A stretch of 5,682 bases of DNA from an uncultured Verrucomicrobiota bacterium. GTDB taxonomy: Bacteria; Verrucomicrobiota; Verrucomicrobiia; Limisphaerales; UBA1096. Made by a program: the position numbers and the translations under genes. The first letter of the stretch is position 1, and each line of letters opens with the position of its first letter. The notes beneath the pieces are model-generated. The model did no database searches, had not been told where the DNA came from, and saw only the letters and a list, made by a program, of their open reading frames with translations. Location: positions 1-5,682 of the forward strand of contig CAJXAU010000130.1 in the NCBI GenBank assembly GCA_913050205.1. Direction: 5' to 3'. Positions 1 to 5,682 of the stretch are shown one piece after another.

Positions 1-940
1 CATTGTGAAACACGTGGCTGTCCCAAGGCATGCCGTTGGCCACCATCACAAACGGCGCGCCGTTCTCGACCAAGTGCCGCGACAGCAGCGTGTGCAGTCC
101 GAACGTTCCCGGGCCGTAACGGTCGCGATCCTTTTGCGGCAGCCGCTCTAGGTCAAACAGGTCGGCGCAGCTCATCAAGCCATTGACGCGTGCGAATGCC
201 GCGTTCTGCGAAGAGGCTGCGGCACTTTGGCGGTCGTTCTCGTACTTGCGGCCGATGAAACGCCGCAGTGCCTCGCGCTCTTCATGGTCGGTGCTGGTGA
301 TGTCCGGCAGCCGCTTGACGTCCGGCAGCTTGTACTGGCCACCCAGCCGAACCGGGCCGTACTCGGCACCCAGCCAGCCAGCCCAGTTGCCGGCTTTGAA
401 ACCCTTGAACTCGTTCCCCTCCGGGCAGGGGTCGAGCAGGATGAAATTCGGGATGGGGCTGTCGAGCTGCCCCAGTTGCTGGCCAAGCACCGAGCCGAGC
501 GTGGGTCGCACGAATGGAGGGCGTGGCTTGTCGCCTCGATTTAGCAGGTCGATGGCGGTGTTGTGGTTTTCGAGGTCGGTCTTCATCGAGCGCACCACCG
601 CGAGCTTGTGCATGATCTTGGCACAATTCGGCATCAGTTCGCTGACGTGGTAGCCGGGCAGTGAGGTGGGGATGCTTTTGAACGGCCCCCCGGTGATACG
701 GCCGGGCTTGGGGTCCCAACTCTCGAACTGGCTGGGGCCACCACAGAGCCAAAGCAGGATACACCGTTTTTGTTTGCGCTTGGTTTGCTCGGCAAACACC
801 GGGTTGGAAAAAAGGCCGGCCCAACTCGCGGCGGAGATGGCGCCCACGCCACCGCCCAATCCCTCGAGAAAACGGCGCCTATGCAGCCCGTGTTCGGGGC
901 TGCCGCATTGATCGTGCGCTTGGCCTGAGTTGTTTTCCAT
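1..940 (-). CDS. DUF1501 family secreted protein with Tat signal (3' end outside window)
   Basis: I translated this frame by hand from the ATG at 940-938. It stays open to the window edge, giving 313 complete codons with the C-terminus missing. Residues 21-25 (RRRFL), followed by a Gly/Ala-rich hydrophobic stretch to about residue 44 and VFA at 48-50, form a twin-arginine type signal; export of a folded protein is inferred. Residues 63-79 contain LWLCGGPSQFESWDPKP, the N-terminal hallmark of DUF1501 (PF07394, a family related to the alkaline phosphatase/sulfatase fold). PWDSH at 305-309, near the edge, resembles the later conserved W-D-x-H block. The start overlaps the stop of the upstream DUF1549/DUF1553 gene by one base (TGATG). 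No good Shine-Dalgarno precedes it, so translational coupling is likely. DUF1501 genes commonly pair with DUF1549/DUF1553 genes in Planctomycetota and Verrucomicrobiota. The reaction is unknown. Family assignment is strong; function is open. Confidence 0.93.
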   Translation of the reverse strand, partial: MENNSGQAHDQCGSPEHGLHRRRFLEGLGGGVGAISAASWAGLFSNPVFAEQTKRKQKRCILLWLCGGPSQFESWDPKPGRITGGPFKSIPTSLPGYHVSELMPNCAKIMHKLAVVRSMKTDLENHNTAIDLLNRGDKPRPPFVRPTLGSVLGQQLGQLDSPIPNFILLDPCPEGNEFKGFKAGNWAGWLGAEYGPVRLGGQYKLPDVKRLPDITSTDHEEREALRRFIGRKYENDRQSAAASSQNAAFARVNGLMSCADLFDLERLPQKDRDRYGPGTFGLHTLLSRHLVENGAPFVMVANGMPWDSHVFHN

Positions 941-2964
941 CAGTGGTTCATCAAAAATTCCGGGCTGCAAACCATCGCCCACAACATCTGCTCGATGCCC
1001 TTGGCCAAGCGATCGTTGCGCCTGCCGAGGTAGCCCTCGAACATCGCCATTTCATCTCGCGAGGGCGGTCGGCCGAACACCGTCTCAAACGCTACTGAGA
1101 CCCGCTCCGCCTGTCCGGGAAGATTGAGCAAAAGCGAGGGCAGGTTCAATCCCTGCGCGCCCCCATCCGGCTGCAGCATGTCGCGCACAATCGGGTTGTT
1201 GGAGAGAAACATCGCCTGCTGGATGGAGGCGTTGTACTCGCGCGGAAACAGGTCCGGGAACTGCGAGAGCAGCAGTTTTCGGAAAGCGGTGGCATCGACT
1301 TTTGTGTCGGAAGCGCTTGGCCAACGGCCGGTCGCGACCAGCAGTGAGCGGAACAACACCTCGGCGTGCAGCGGCTTCTCCAGGGCCACGGCGAATACCG
1401 ACGGCTCCGGCCGGGCCGGGCCGCTTGGCCTCGAGTCGAGTTGGTAAACCTCACTAAGGACGATGTCGCGGATCAGTTTCTTTATATCGTAATCGGATTG
1501 CTCGAAATCCCGAGCCAGCCAGCCGAGCAACTCCGGGTGGCTCGGCGGATACTCCGAACTCATCTCATCAACTGGGTACACGATTCCGCGCCCGATCAAC
1601 ATTGCCCAGACCCGGTTGACAAAAGCCCGGGCCAGCCGCGGGTTGTCTGTCAGCGCCGCCGATGCCAGTGCCTCCCGCCGGGAGAACTTCGGCTTGGCAG
1701 CGACTTTATTTCCCGGCGGCACAAGGTACTTGGCCGGGTCGTCCTTTTCCTTCGTGTCCTTGGCTGGTCGTTTTTCCGGAACCGACTTGCCGTTGAGAAA
1801 AGTCAGCTCGGCAGGAGCGCTGACCTTGGCCAGATTTTTGTAGCTGATGAATCCGCCAATGGCCGATTCCGTCAGGCCGGGGCCGTTATTCGTATCGACG
1901 TTTTTGCTGCGATTGAATGCAGAGACCAACCCCCAGTAATGCGCCTGTTTGATCTCCGGTGCGCTTGGATGGTCGTGGCACTGCGCGCACTGCACATCCA
2001 CACCAAACGCCACCGGCGCGATCGACTCCGCCATCTTTTGGTGGTCGTTGTTTTGCTCGTAGAGAAACCAAGGCGCACCGCGTTCGCTGCCTTCGCTTGT
2101 GCCGGCAAGGATGATGTCGCGCACAAACTCGTTCCACGGGATATTCTCGCGGAACACCGTCTCGAGATAGGCATGCCAACGATTGTCCGCCCGGCGCTTG
2201 GTTTTGCCCTCATCCACACGCCCCAACAGTAGCACGTCAAACATCTCCCGCATGTGCGGCGCGAATTCCGGGTGGGCCAACAGCGAGTCGACCAGTCCCT
2301 CGCGCTTGCGCAACCGATCGTCGGAGAGGAAGGCCGCGCGTTCGGCGGGCGTCGGGATGCGCCCGATCAGGTCGAGATACACCCGGCGCAAAAACACCCG
2401 GTCACCGGCCTGCTTGGCCGGGGTGACACTTTTCTTCTGCCAGCCGGCCCGCACGAGATCATCGATCACCCGCGAGGCAGGCAAGCCAGCCGGGGGCAGC
2501 TTGAGTGGTTTCGGTTTTGAAACAGGATAGGCCGCAGCCCATGGTTCAGAGCCAGTGTTGGATGAGTGAGGGCTCACATGGGCGGCGACCCAATTCTTCA
2601 CAAGAGACAGGTCGGATTCCGGGAGCTGCTTGCCTTCTCCCGGCGGCATATGCGGATCGGCGCCGGGGAGGAGTACCTTGTAAATCAGGCTGCCGTTCGG
2701 GTTGCCGGGGAGAACCGGTGAGCCGGAGTCCCCGCCCTTGAGGGTCGAGCCAAGCGAGCGCAAATCGAGCCCTCCCTTCTGCTTGGCGCCGCCGTGGCAC
2801 TTGAGGCAGTGCTGTTTGAACAGCGGCCGAATGTGCGTCTCCCAGTACATCGCTTTTGCCTCCTCGCCGTTGGCCAGCCGCGGCAGCAACAGGCCAAGCG
2901 CAACCGCAGCCAAGCCAAGCGCTTGGCCAAGCGGGAACAGTTTGTACTGGCGGATCAAAGGCAC
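940..2964 (-). CDS. Secreted PSCyt1-DUF1549-DUF1553 c-type cytochrome protein
   Basis: The protein is 674 residues from the GTG at 2964. A TTG at 2970 would add two residues, but GGAG at 2976-2973 lies only 2 bases from the TTG and 8 bases from the GTG, and an in-frame TAG at 2985-2983 blocks longer starts. Residues 1-33 form a signal peptide: basic start, hydrophobic core about 9-27, ANG at 31-33. The PSCyt1 domain (PF07635) follows, with haem motif CLKCH at 53-57 and MPP at 106-108 as the probable axial methionine. DUF1549 (PF07583) runs from about 164, with RRVYLDLIGRIP at 193-204 and CAQCHDHP from 326, a second CXXCH. DUF1553 (PF07587) runs from about 428 (SRREAL) to near the C-terminus. 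It is shorter than many family members, which often carry an extra domain between the cytochrome and DUF1549. It lies between a sugar-dehydrogenase/cytochrome fusion and a DUF1501 gene. An extracytoplasmic redox role is inferred; the substrate is unknown. Confidence 0.94.
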   Translation of the reverse strand: MPLIRQYKLFPLGQALGLAAVALGLLLPRLANGEEAKAMYWETHIRPLFKQHCLKCHGGAKQKGGLDLRSLGSTLKGGDSGSPVLPGNPNGSLIYKVLLPGADPHMPPGEGKQLPESDLSLVKNWVAAHVSPHSSNTGSEPWAAAYPVSKPKPLKLPPAGLPASRVIDDLVRAGWQKKSVTPAKQAGDRVFLRRVYLDLIGRIPTPAERAAFLSDDRLRKREGLVDSLLAHPEFAPHMREMFDVLLLGRVDEGKTKRRADNRWHAYLETVFRENIPWNEFVRDIILAGTSEGSERGAPWFLYEQNNDHQKMAESIAPVAFGVDVQCAQCHDHPSAPEIKQAHYWGLVSAFNRSKNVDTNNGPGLTESAIGGFISYKNLAKVSAPAELTFLNGKSVPEKRPAKDTKEKDDPAKYLVPPGNKVAAKPKFSRREALASAALTDNPRLARAFVNRVWAMLIGRGIVYPVDEMSSEYPPSHPELLGWLARDFEQSDYDIKKLIRDIVLSEVYQLDSRPSGPARPEPSVFAVALEKPLHAEVLFRSLLVATGRWPSASDTKVDATAFRKLLLSQFPDLFPREYNASIQQAMFLSNNPIVRDMLQPDGGAQGLNLPSLLLNLPGQAERVSVAFETVFGRPPSRDEMAMFEGYLGRRNDRLAKGIEQMLWAMVCSPEFLMNH
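1000..1009. repeat. Iterated palindrome copy 1 (CTTGGCCAAG)
   Basis: A perfect 10-base palindrome near the 3' end of the DUF1549/DUF1553 gene, extended to CTTGGCCAAGCG on one side. On the coding strand it reads Leu-Ala-Lys (TTG GCC AAG). Confidence 0.6.
1313..1324. repeat. Iterated palindrome, near copy (GCGCTTGGCCAA)
   Basis: Twelve bases match the extended palindrome on one side, including the 8-base core TTGGCCAA; the match is lost after that (CGG instead of GCG). It lies inside the DUF1553 part of the gene. Confidence 0.45.
2892..2934. repeat. Compound palindrome cluster over the signal-peptide codons
   Basis: It contains GGCCAAGCGC at 2892-2901, then CCAAGCGCTTGG at 2915-2926 (itself a 12-base palindrome) overlapping the perfect 14-base CGCTTGGCCAAGCG at 2920-2933. 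The stretch encodes the hydrophobic core of the signal peptide of the DUF1549 gene, a region with relaxed sequence constraint. The 14-base copy reads Leu-Gly-Gln-Ala. Confidence 0.6.
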
Positions 2965-3010
2965 GCCCAATTCTCCGCAAGCCTATGTCTGACGTCAACC
3001 AAAGGAATCA
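2965..3010 (-). other. Short intergenic spacer inside the operon
   Basis: These 46 bases separate the stop of the dehydrogenase fusion from the preferred GTG start of the DUF1549 gene. They hold the ribosome-binding site and an 8-base palindrome, TGACGTCA, at 2990-2997. There is no stem-loop followed by a T-run, so no intrinsic terminator, and no credible promoter. This supports read-through from the upstream gene. Confidence 0.6.
2973..2976 (-). promoter_or_regulatory. Shine-Dalgarno site deciding the DUF1549 gene start
   Basis: Read on the minus strand, GGAG is followed by eight bases and then GTG at 2964-2962. That is a normal ribosome-binding distance. The other in-frame start, TTG at 2970, would be only two bases away and is unlikely. 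This is a sequence-based inference without experimental support. Confidence 0.55.
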
Positions 3011-5682
3011 TCAGCGGAGGGAGGCCAGATAGGCGAGTAGATCGGCAGCTTCCTGTGGGGTGAGGTTTTGCAGCAGGCCGGCCGGCATGATGGAGGTCGG
3101 GATTTCGGAAAATCGTTTCACGCTTTCCGTTGCCAAAGATTTTTCCTCCCCGGTGATCAACCGGAACCGTGTGATGTCCTTACCACGCTCGAGCAGGAAG
3201 CCGGTATAAGCCTCGCCAGATTTCATCTCCAGCGTGTAAAGGGAGAAGCCGTCGGGGATGGTGGAGGACGGCGTGAGTAGGCTCTCGAGGAGTTGTTCGC
3301 GGGAGAGACGAGCGCCGATTTGGCTGAGGTCGGGCCCGATGTTTTTGCCTTCGCCCTGCACGCGGTGGCAGTTGACGCAGAGCGTGCGGCTTGCCTGGCG
3401 AAACAGGATGCCTCCCTTGACCGGGCTGCCCTTGAGCGCCAGCAGCTTGGCCGGGTCGGGAGTGGGCCCAAGCGTTTTGGTGCGCTGACTGTCCGGGAGG
3501 AATGGCTCAAACAATTCACGCACACTAAATTTTTTGTGCTGAGCCGCCGCCGCGGCGATCTCGAGCCGGTCATCTTTGATCGCTTGGCCAAGCGGGGAGT
3601 TGCCAAGCACGGCCTGTTGCAGCATGAGCGCGCCACTGGGGTTGTCGAGCAGCTTGGCCAAAATGGCAGGGTGTTCAGAGCGCTTGGCCAAGCCGAGAGA
3701 GTGGATTTGTTTGCGCTGTGTTTCCACTTGGCCAAGCCGTGCAGGGGCGCGGCCGTTGTCATCAAGCGGCATGTCGGCGATCCAGTCGTGCATGAGTTTC
3801 AGCCCAAGCGGGTCGAGCTTCCGCGAGCCGAGGTGCGGCATTCGACCGTTGCCCTGCTTGGCCATGCGGTACAGCAGCACCGAGCGGTACGGGTCGCCCG
3901 GGGCCACCACACGCGCGTCGTTGAGACCGAAGTGGCCCTGCGCAGGCTCGAGGTCGATGAGCTTGGTTCGCTTGAGAGGCAGGTGGTGGTACAGGTCGAA
4001 CACCGTGGCGCCGCCCCCGCCCTGATGATGGCAATGGGCGCAGTTCGCGTGGAGATAAGACCGGGCGCGATCGGCCAGCGATGCATCGGTATTTTTCGGA
4101 TTGGCCAGAGTCTTGCGTGCCGGGCGAGACCGTTCACGGATGAGGCCAAGCTGGATGAGTTCGTGCAGTTGGCCTTCGCTCTCGCTGCCGCCGAGTTGTT
4201 CCGCGGTGAAGCCGTTGACGGTGCCGTAAAGCTGGTTGTGGCAGAGCAGGCACTCGGCGCGGCTGGCAAAGTGCCATGCCAGTTCACGGCGTCCGCCGGA
4301 GACGTTTTCATCGGCCACGATCAGCCGCGTGTCGCTGCCCTTGCCGTCGGACAACTCGGCGTCGGTGCCGGCTTCGTTCCAGACAAAACTGTACGCCTGC
4401 CAAAAGCCGTCGATGAGCTGCAGCACCTGCGTCTCCAGTTTTCGTGATTTTGTTTCGGTGGAGTCCGCCGAAGTAAAAACCGGCATCGAGATGGTCTTGG
4501 CGAGGACGGTGCGGTCAGGGAACCGCCATTCGCCCTTGCGAAAACCAAGCCGCTGGTCGGTGTTGGGGTGCAGGTCGATGCCACCGGTTCCCGGGATGGC
4601 GATTAGCCGATGCGCGGTCGCGCCGTCCTGCCACATCTCGGAGCGGATGGTGTAGGCGTGGGCGCCGGGGGCCGGCTTGAGTGTGGTTAAATCAGAAAAC
4701 AGGCCGGTCTGGCTAAGCAACGTTGGGAACGGTTCGGCCGGTCGGCTGGCGGGGTTTTGCCTGAGCCGATGTAGCGTGCCGCGGTAGTCGACCACCAGCA
4801 GTTCGTCGTCGTTGTCCACGCCGAAGCAAATGACTTGGTGCGAGGTGTTGGCCAGTTCAGTCTGTTCGGTCACCTGTTTGCCATCGTGGCGCAACCCCCA
4901 GATTCGGCCGGTGGCGTAGTCGCCGTAAATGTACATGCCGTGTTGGGCCGGGAGTTTTTTGCCACGATAAATATAGCCGCCGGTGATGGAGCGCGCCTCG
5001 GTGTGCGAGTGTTGTACAACCGGCGCGATGATGGGCGTCGGGCCGGGAGTGTCATCCGGGTGAATCGGTTGGCTGCCCTCCATGATGCTCCAGCCGTAAT
5101 TGCCGCCTCGCTCGATGCGAAAGATCATCTCCCACAAATCCCAGCCGACATCACCGACCCACAGGTCGCCGGACTCAAAGTCAAAACTCATCCGCCACGG
5201 GTTGCGGAAGCCGTATGCCCAAACCTCTGGCCGAGCGCCGGGAGTGTCGATGAACGGGTTGTCCGGCGGCACACGATAGGCGAGGCCGGGATCACGGCGG
5301 TCGACGTCGATGCGCAGGATCGATGCCAGCAGGTCGCTGATGTCCTGCCCGGTTTTCAGGCCGTCCGGTGGGTAAGGCGCCTCGGCGTCGCCGGTGGAAA
5401 TGTAGAGCATCCCGTCCGGGCCAAAGTTCAGCGAGCAGCCATTGTGTCCGCCCGAGAGCCACTTGAGCAGTACCTCGCGCGAGGCGGGATCGACCACGGC
5501 CGGGGCGGCCGCCTCGGGCAGTCGATAGCGAACGAGATGCGAGCCGTCCTCCTGCTTGGGCCTCAGCGCGTAGCAGACAAACAGCTCGCGGTTCTTGGCG
5601 AACTTGGGATGAAACGTGAAGCCAAGCGCCTGGGACAGCCTCGGAAGCTCAGCCTTGATATCCAACACGAGGTCGGCCTGTG
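3011..5682 (-). CDS. PQQ-type sugar dehydrogenase / trihaem cytochrome fusion (5' end outside window)
   Basis: The frame is open from the window edge to TGA at 3013-3011. The GTG at 5668-5666 is probably an internal Val, because the frame continues upstream as QADLV and the propeller's first strand is missing. Counting that Val as residue 1, residues 1-300 are a glucose/sorbosone dehydrogenase beta-propeller (PF07995): HNGCSLNFGPDG at 75-86, PPDNPF at 134-139, AYGFRNPW at 151-158, GDVGWDLWE at 172-180, GGNYGW at 188-193. From memory of soluble glucose dehydrogenase, H75 matches the catalytic base and R155-N156 lie at the PQQ site. Residues about 320-632 resemble the SO2930/HNE_0200 dihaem cytochrome family, with CLLCH at 473 (4252-4238), CAHCH at 543 (4042-4028) and RMPHLG at 609. 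Residues about 715-885 match the TIGR02603 haem domain: CVNCH at 764 (3379-3365), GPDLSQIG at 778, SIMPAGL at 859. Likely role, inferred: periplasmic sugar or alcohol oxidation with electrons passed along fused haems. The substrate cannot be read from sequence. Confidence 0.92.
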   Translation of the reverse strand, partial: QADLVLDIKAELPRLSQALGFTFHPKFAKNRELFVCYALRPKQEDGSHLVRYRLPEAAAPAVVDPASREVLLKWLSGGHNGCSLNFGPDGMLYISTGDAEAPYPPDGLKTGQDISDLLASILRIDVDRRDPGLAYRVPPDNPFIDTPGARPEVWAYGFRNPWRMSFDFESGDLWVGDVGWDLWEMIFRIERGGNYGWSIMEGSQPIHPDDTPGPTPIIAPVVQHSHTEARSITGGYIYRGKKLPAQHGMYIYGDYATGRIWGLRHDGKQVTEQTELANTSHQVICFGVDNDDELLVVDYRGTLHRLRQNPASRPAEPFPTLLSQTGLFSDLTTLKPAPGAHAYTIRSEMWQDGATAHRLIAIPGTGGIDLHPNTDQRLGFRKGEWRFPDRTVLAKTISMPVFTSADSTETKSRKLETQVLQLIDGFWQAYSFVWNEAGTDAELSDGKGSDTRLIVADENVSGGRRELAWHFASRAECLLCHNQLYGTVNGFTAEQLGGSESEGQLHELIQLGLIRERSRPARKTLANPKNTDASLADRARSYLHANCAHCHHQGGGGATVFDLYHHLPLKRTKLIDLEPAQGHFGLNDARVVAPGDPYRSVLLYRMAKQGNGRMPHLGSRKLDPLGLKLMHDWIADMPLDDNGRAPARLGQVETQRKQIHSLGLAKRSEHPAILAKLLDNPSGALMLQQAVLGNSPLGQAIKDDRLEIAAAAAQHKKFSVRELFEPFLPDSQRTKTLGPTPDPAKLLALKGSPVKGGILFRQASRTLCVNCHRVQGEGKNIGPDLSQIGARLSREQLLESLLTPSSTIPDGFSLYTLEMKSGEAYTGFLLERGKDITRFRLITGEEKSLATESVKRFSEIPTSIMPAGLLQNLTPQEAADLLAYLASLR
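3581..3594. repeat. Iterated palindrome, perfect 14-base copy
   Basis: CGCTTGGCCAAGCG, identical to the copy at 2920-2933. It lies in the linker between the dihaem region and the TIGR02603-type domain of the fusion protein and reads Leu-Gly-Gln-Ala. Confidence 0.6.
3652..3661. repeat. Iterated palindrome, near copy (GCTTGGCCAA)
   Basis: A core TTGGCCAA copy with a one-sided extension, in the same linker. On the coding strand it reads Leu-Ala-Lys (TTG GCC AAG). Confidence 0.45.
3681..3693. repeat. Iterated palindrome, 13 of 14 bases
   Basis: CGCTTGGCCAAGC followed by C instead of G. The 10-base palindrome CTTGGCCAAG is intact at 3682-3691. It lies in the same linker and reads Leu-Ala-Lys. 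Confidence 0.6.
3727..3736. repeat. Iterated palindrome copy (CTTGGCCAAG)
   Basis: An intact 10-base palindrome at the start of the linker after the dihaem region. It reads Leu-Gly-Gln (CTT GGC CAA), a different codon phase from the copy about 40 bases away. Confidence 0.6.

Noticed and set aside
282..824. Open frame of 180 codons on the minus strand in another phase
   Set aside because: It overlaps the DUF1501 gene, which has a signal sequence and family motifs. This frame has none.
1366..2232. Open frame of 288 codons on the plus strand
   Set aside because: It is antisense to the DUF1549/DUF1553 gene and lacks motifs or a convincing ribosome site. It is best explained as a shadow frame.
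2988..2998. TGACGTCA palindrome and a TTGACG box as a possible operator or promoter
   Set aside because: The only 17-base-spaced minus-10 match (GAGAAT) lies on the ribosome-binding site and would start RNA inside the gene. A single 8-base palindrome in a 46-base spacer is weak evidence.
3581..3736. Repeated units as a CRISPR array or terminator cluster
   Set aside because: The spacing is irregular, units are only 10-14 bases, and the segment is continuous coding sequence. There are no T-runs or loops as in intrinsic terminators.
3293..4447. Long open frame of 384 codons on the plus strand
   Set aside because: It is antisense to the trihaem fusion gene, has no recognisable domain, and is the kind of shadow frame expected in GC-rich coding DNA. 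The minus frame carries clear conserved motifs throughout.
1..5682. tRNA, rRNA, insertion sequence or attachment site
   Set aside because: Almost every base is accounted for by the three protein genes. I saw no transposase motif, terminal inverted repeats, tRNA cloverleaf or rRNA signature on either strand.

Overview
The window is one densely packed block of three genes, all read on the minus strand, so the biological order runs from high to low coordinates. The protein families (Planctomycete-type cytochrome domain, DUF1549/DUF1553, DUF1501, and the C-terminal haem domain once described as the Pirellula/Verrucomicrobium type) point to the Planctomycetota/Verrucomicrobiota group. I lean to Verrucomicrobiota, but the window has no rRNA or marker gene to decide. 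Base composition is GC-rich, and codon use looks uniform across the three genes.

Layout in transcription order: (1) 5682-3011 is a large secreted-type redox fusion, cut by the window edge at its N-terminus. It has a PQQ-type glucose/sorbosone dehydrogenase beta-propeller, then a SO2930-like dihaem cytochrome region (two CXXCH motifs), then a TIGR02603-type haem domain (third CXXCH). (2) 2964-940 is a secreted PSCyt1-DUF1549-DUF1553 protein with two CXXCH motifs, 46 bases downstream. (3) 940-1 is a Tat-signal DUF1501 protein whose start overlaps the preceding stop by one base (TGATG); it is cut by the window edge at its C-terminus. No terminator or convincing promoter lies between the genes, so they probably form one operon. 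All visible N-termini carry export signals and five c-type haem motifs are present. The likely theme is extracytoplasmic oxidation of a sugar or related compound with electrons passed through c-haems. The biochemical roles of DUF1549/DUF1553 and DUF1501 are not established.

The most unusual signal is at DNA level. A palindrome with core CTTGGCCAAG (best form CGCTTGGCCAAGCG) occurs five times in 5.7 kb, with many near and half copies, spread across genes and read in two different codon phases. Four full or near copies sit within 156 bases in a linker between two haem domains. This looks like a genome-wide highly iterated palindrome, comparable in concept to cyanobacterial HIP1. It is the best candidate here for something undescribed. 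There is no gene-free stretch over 300 bases; the only gap is 2965-3010.
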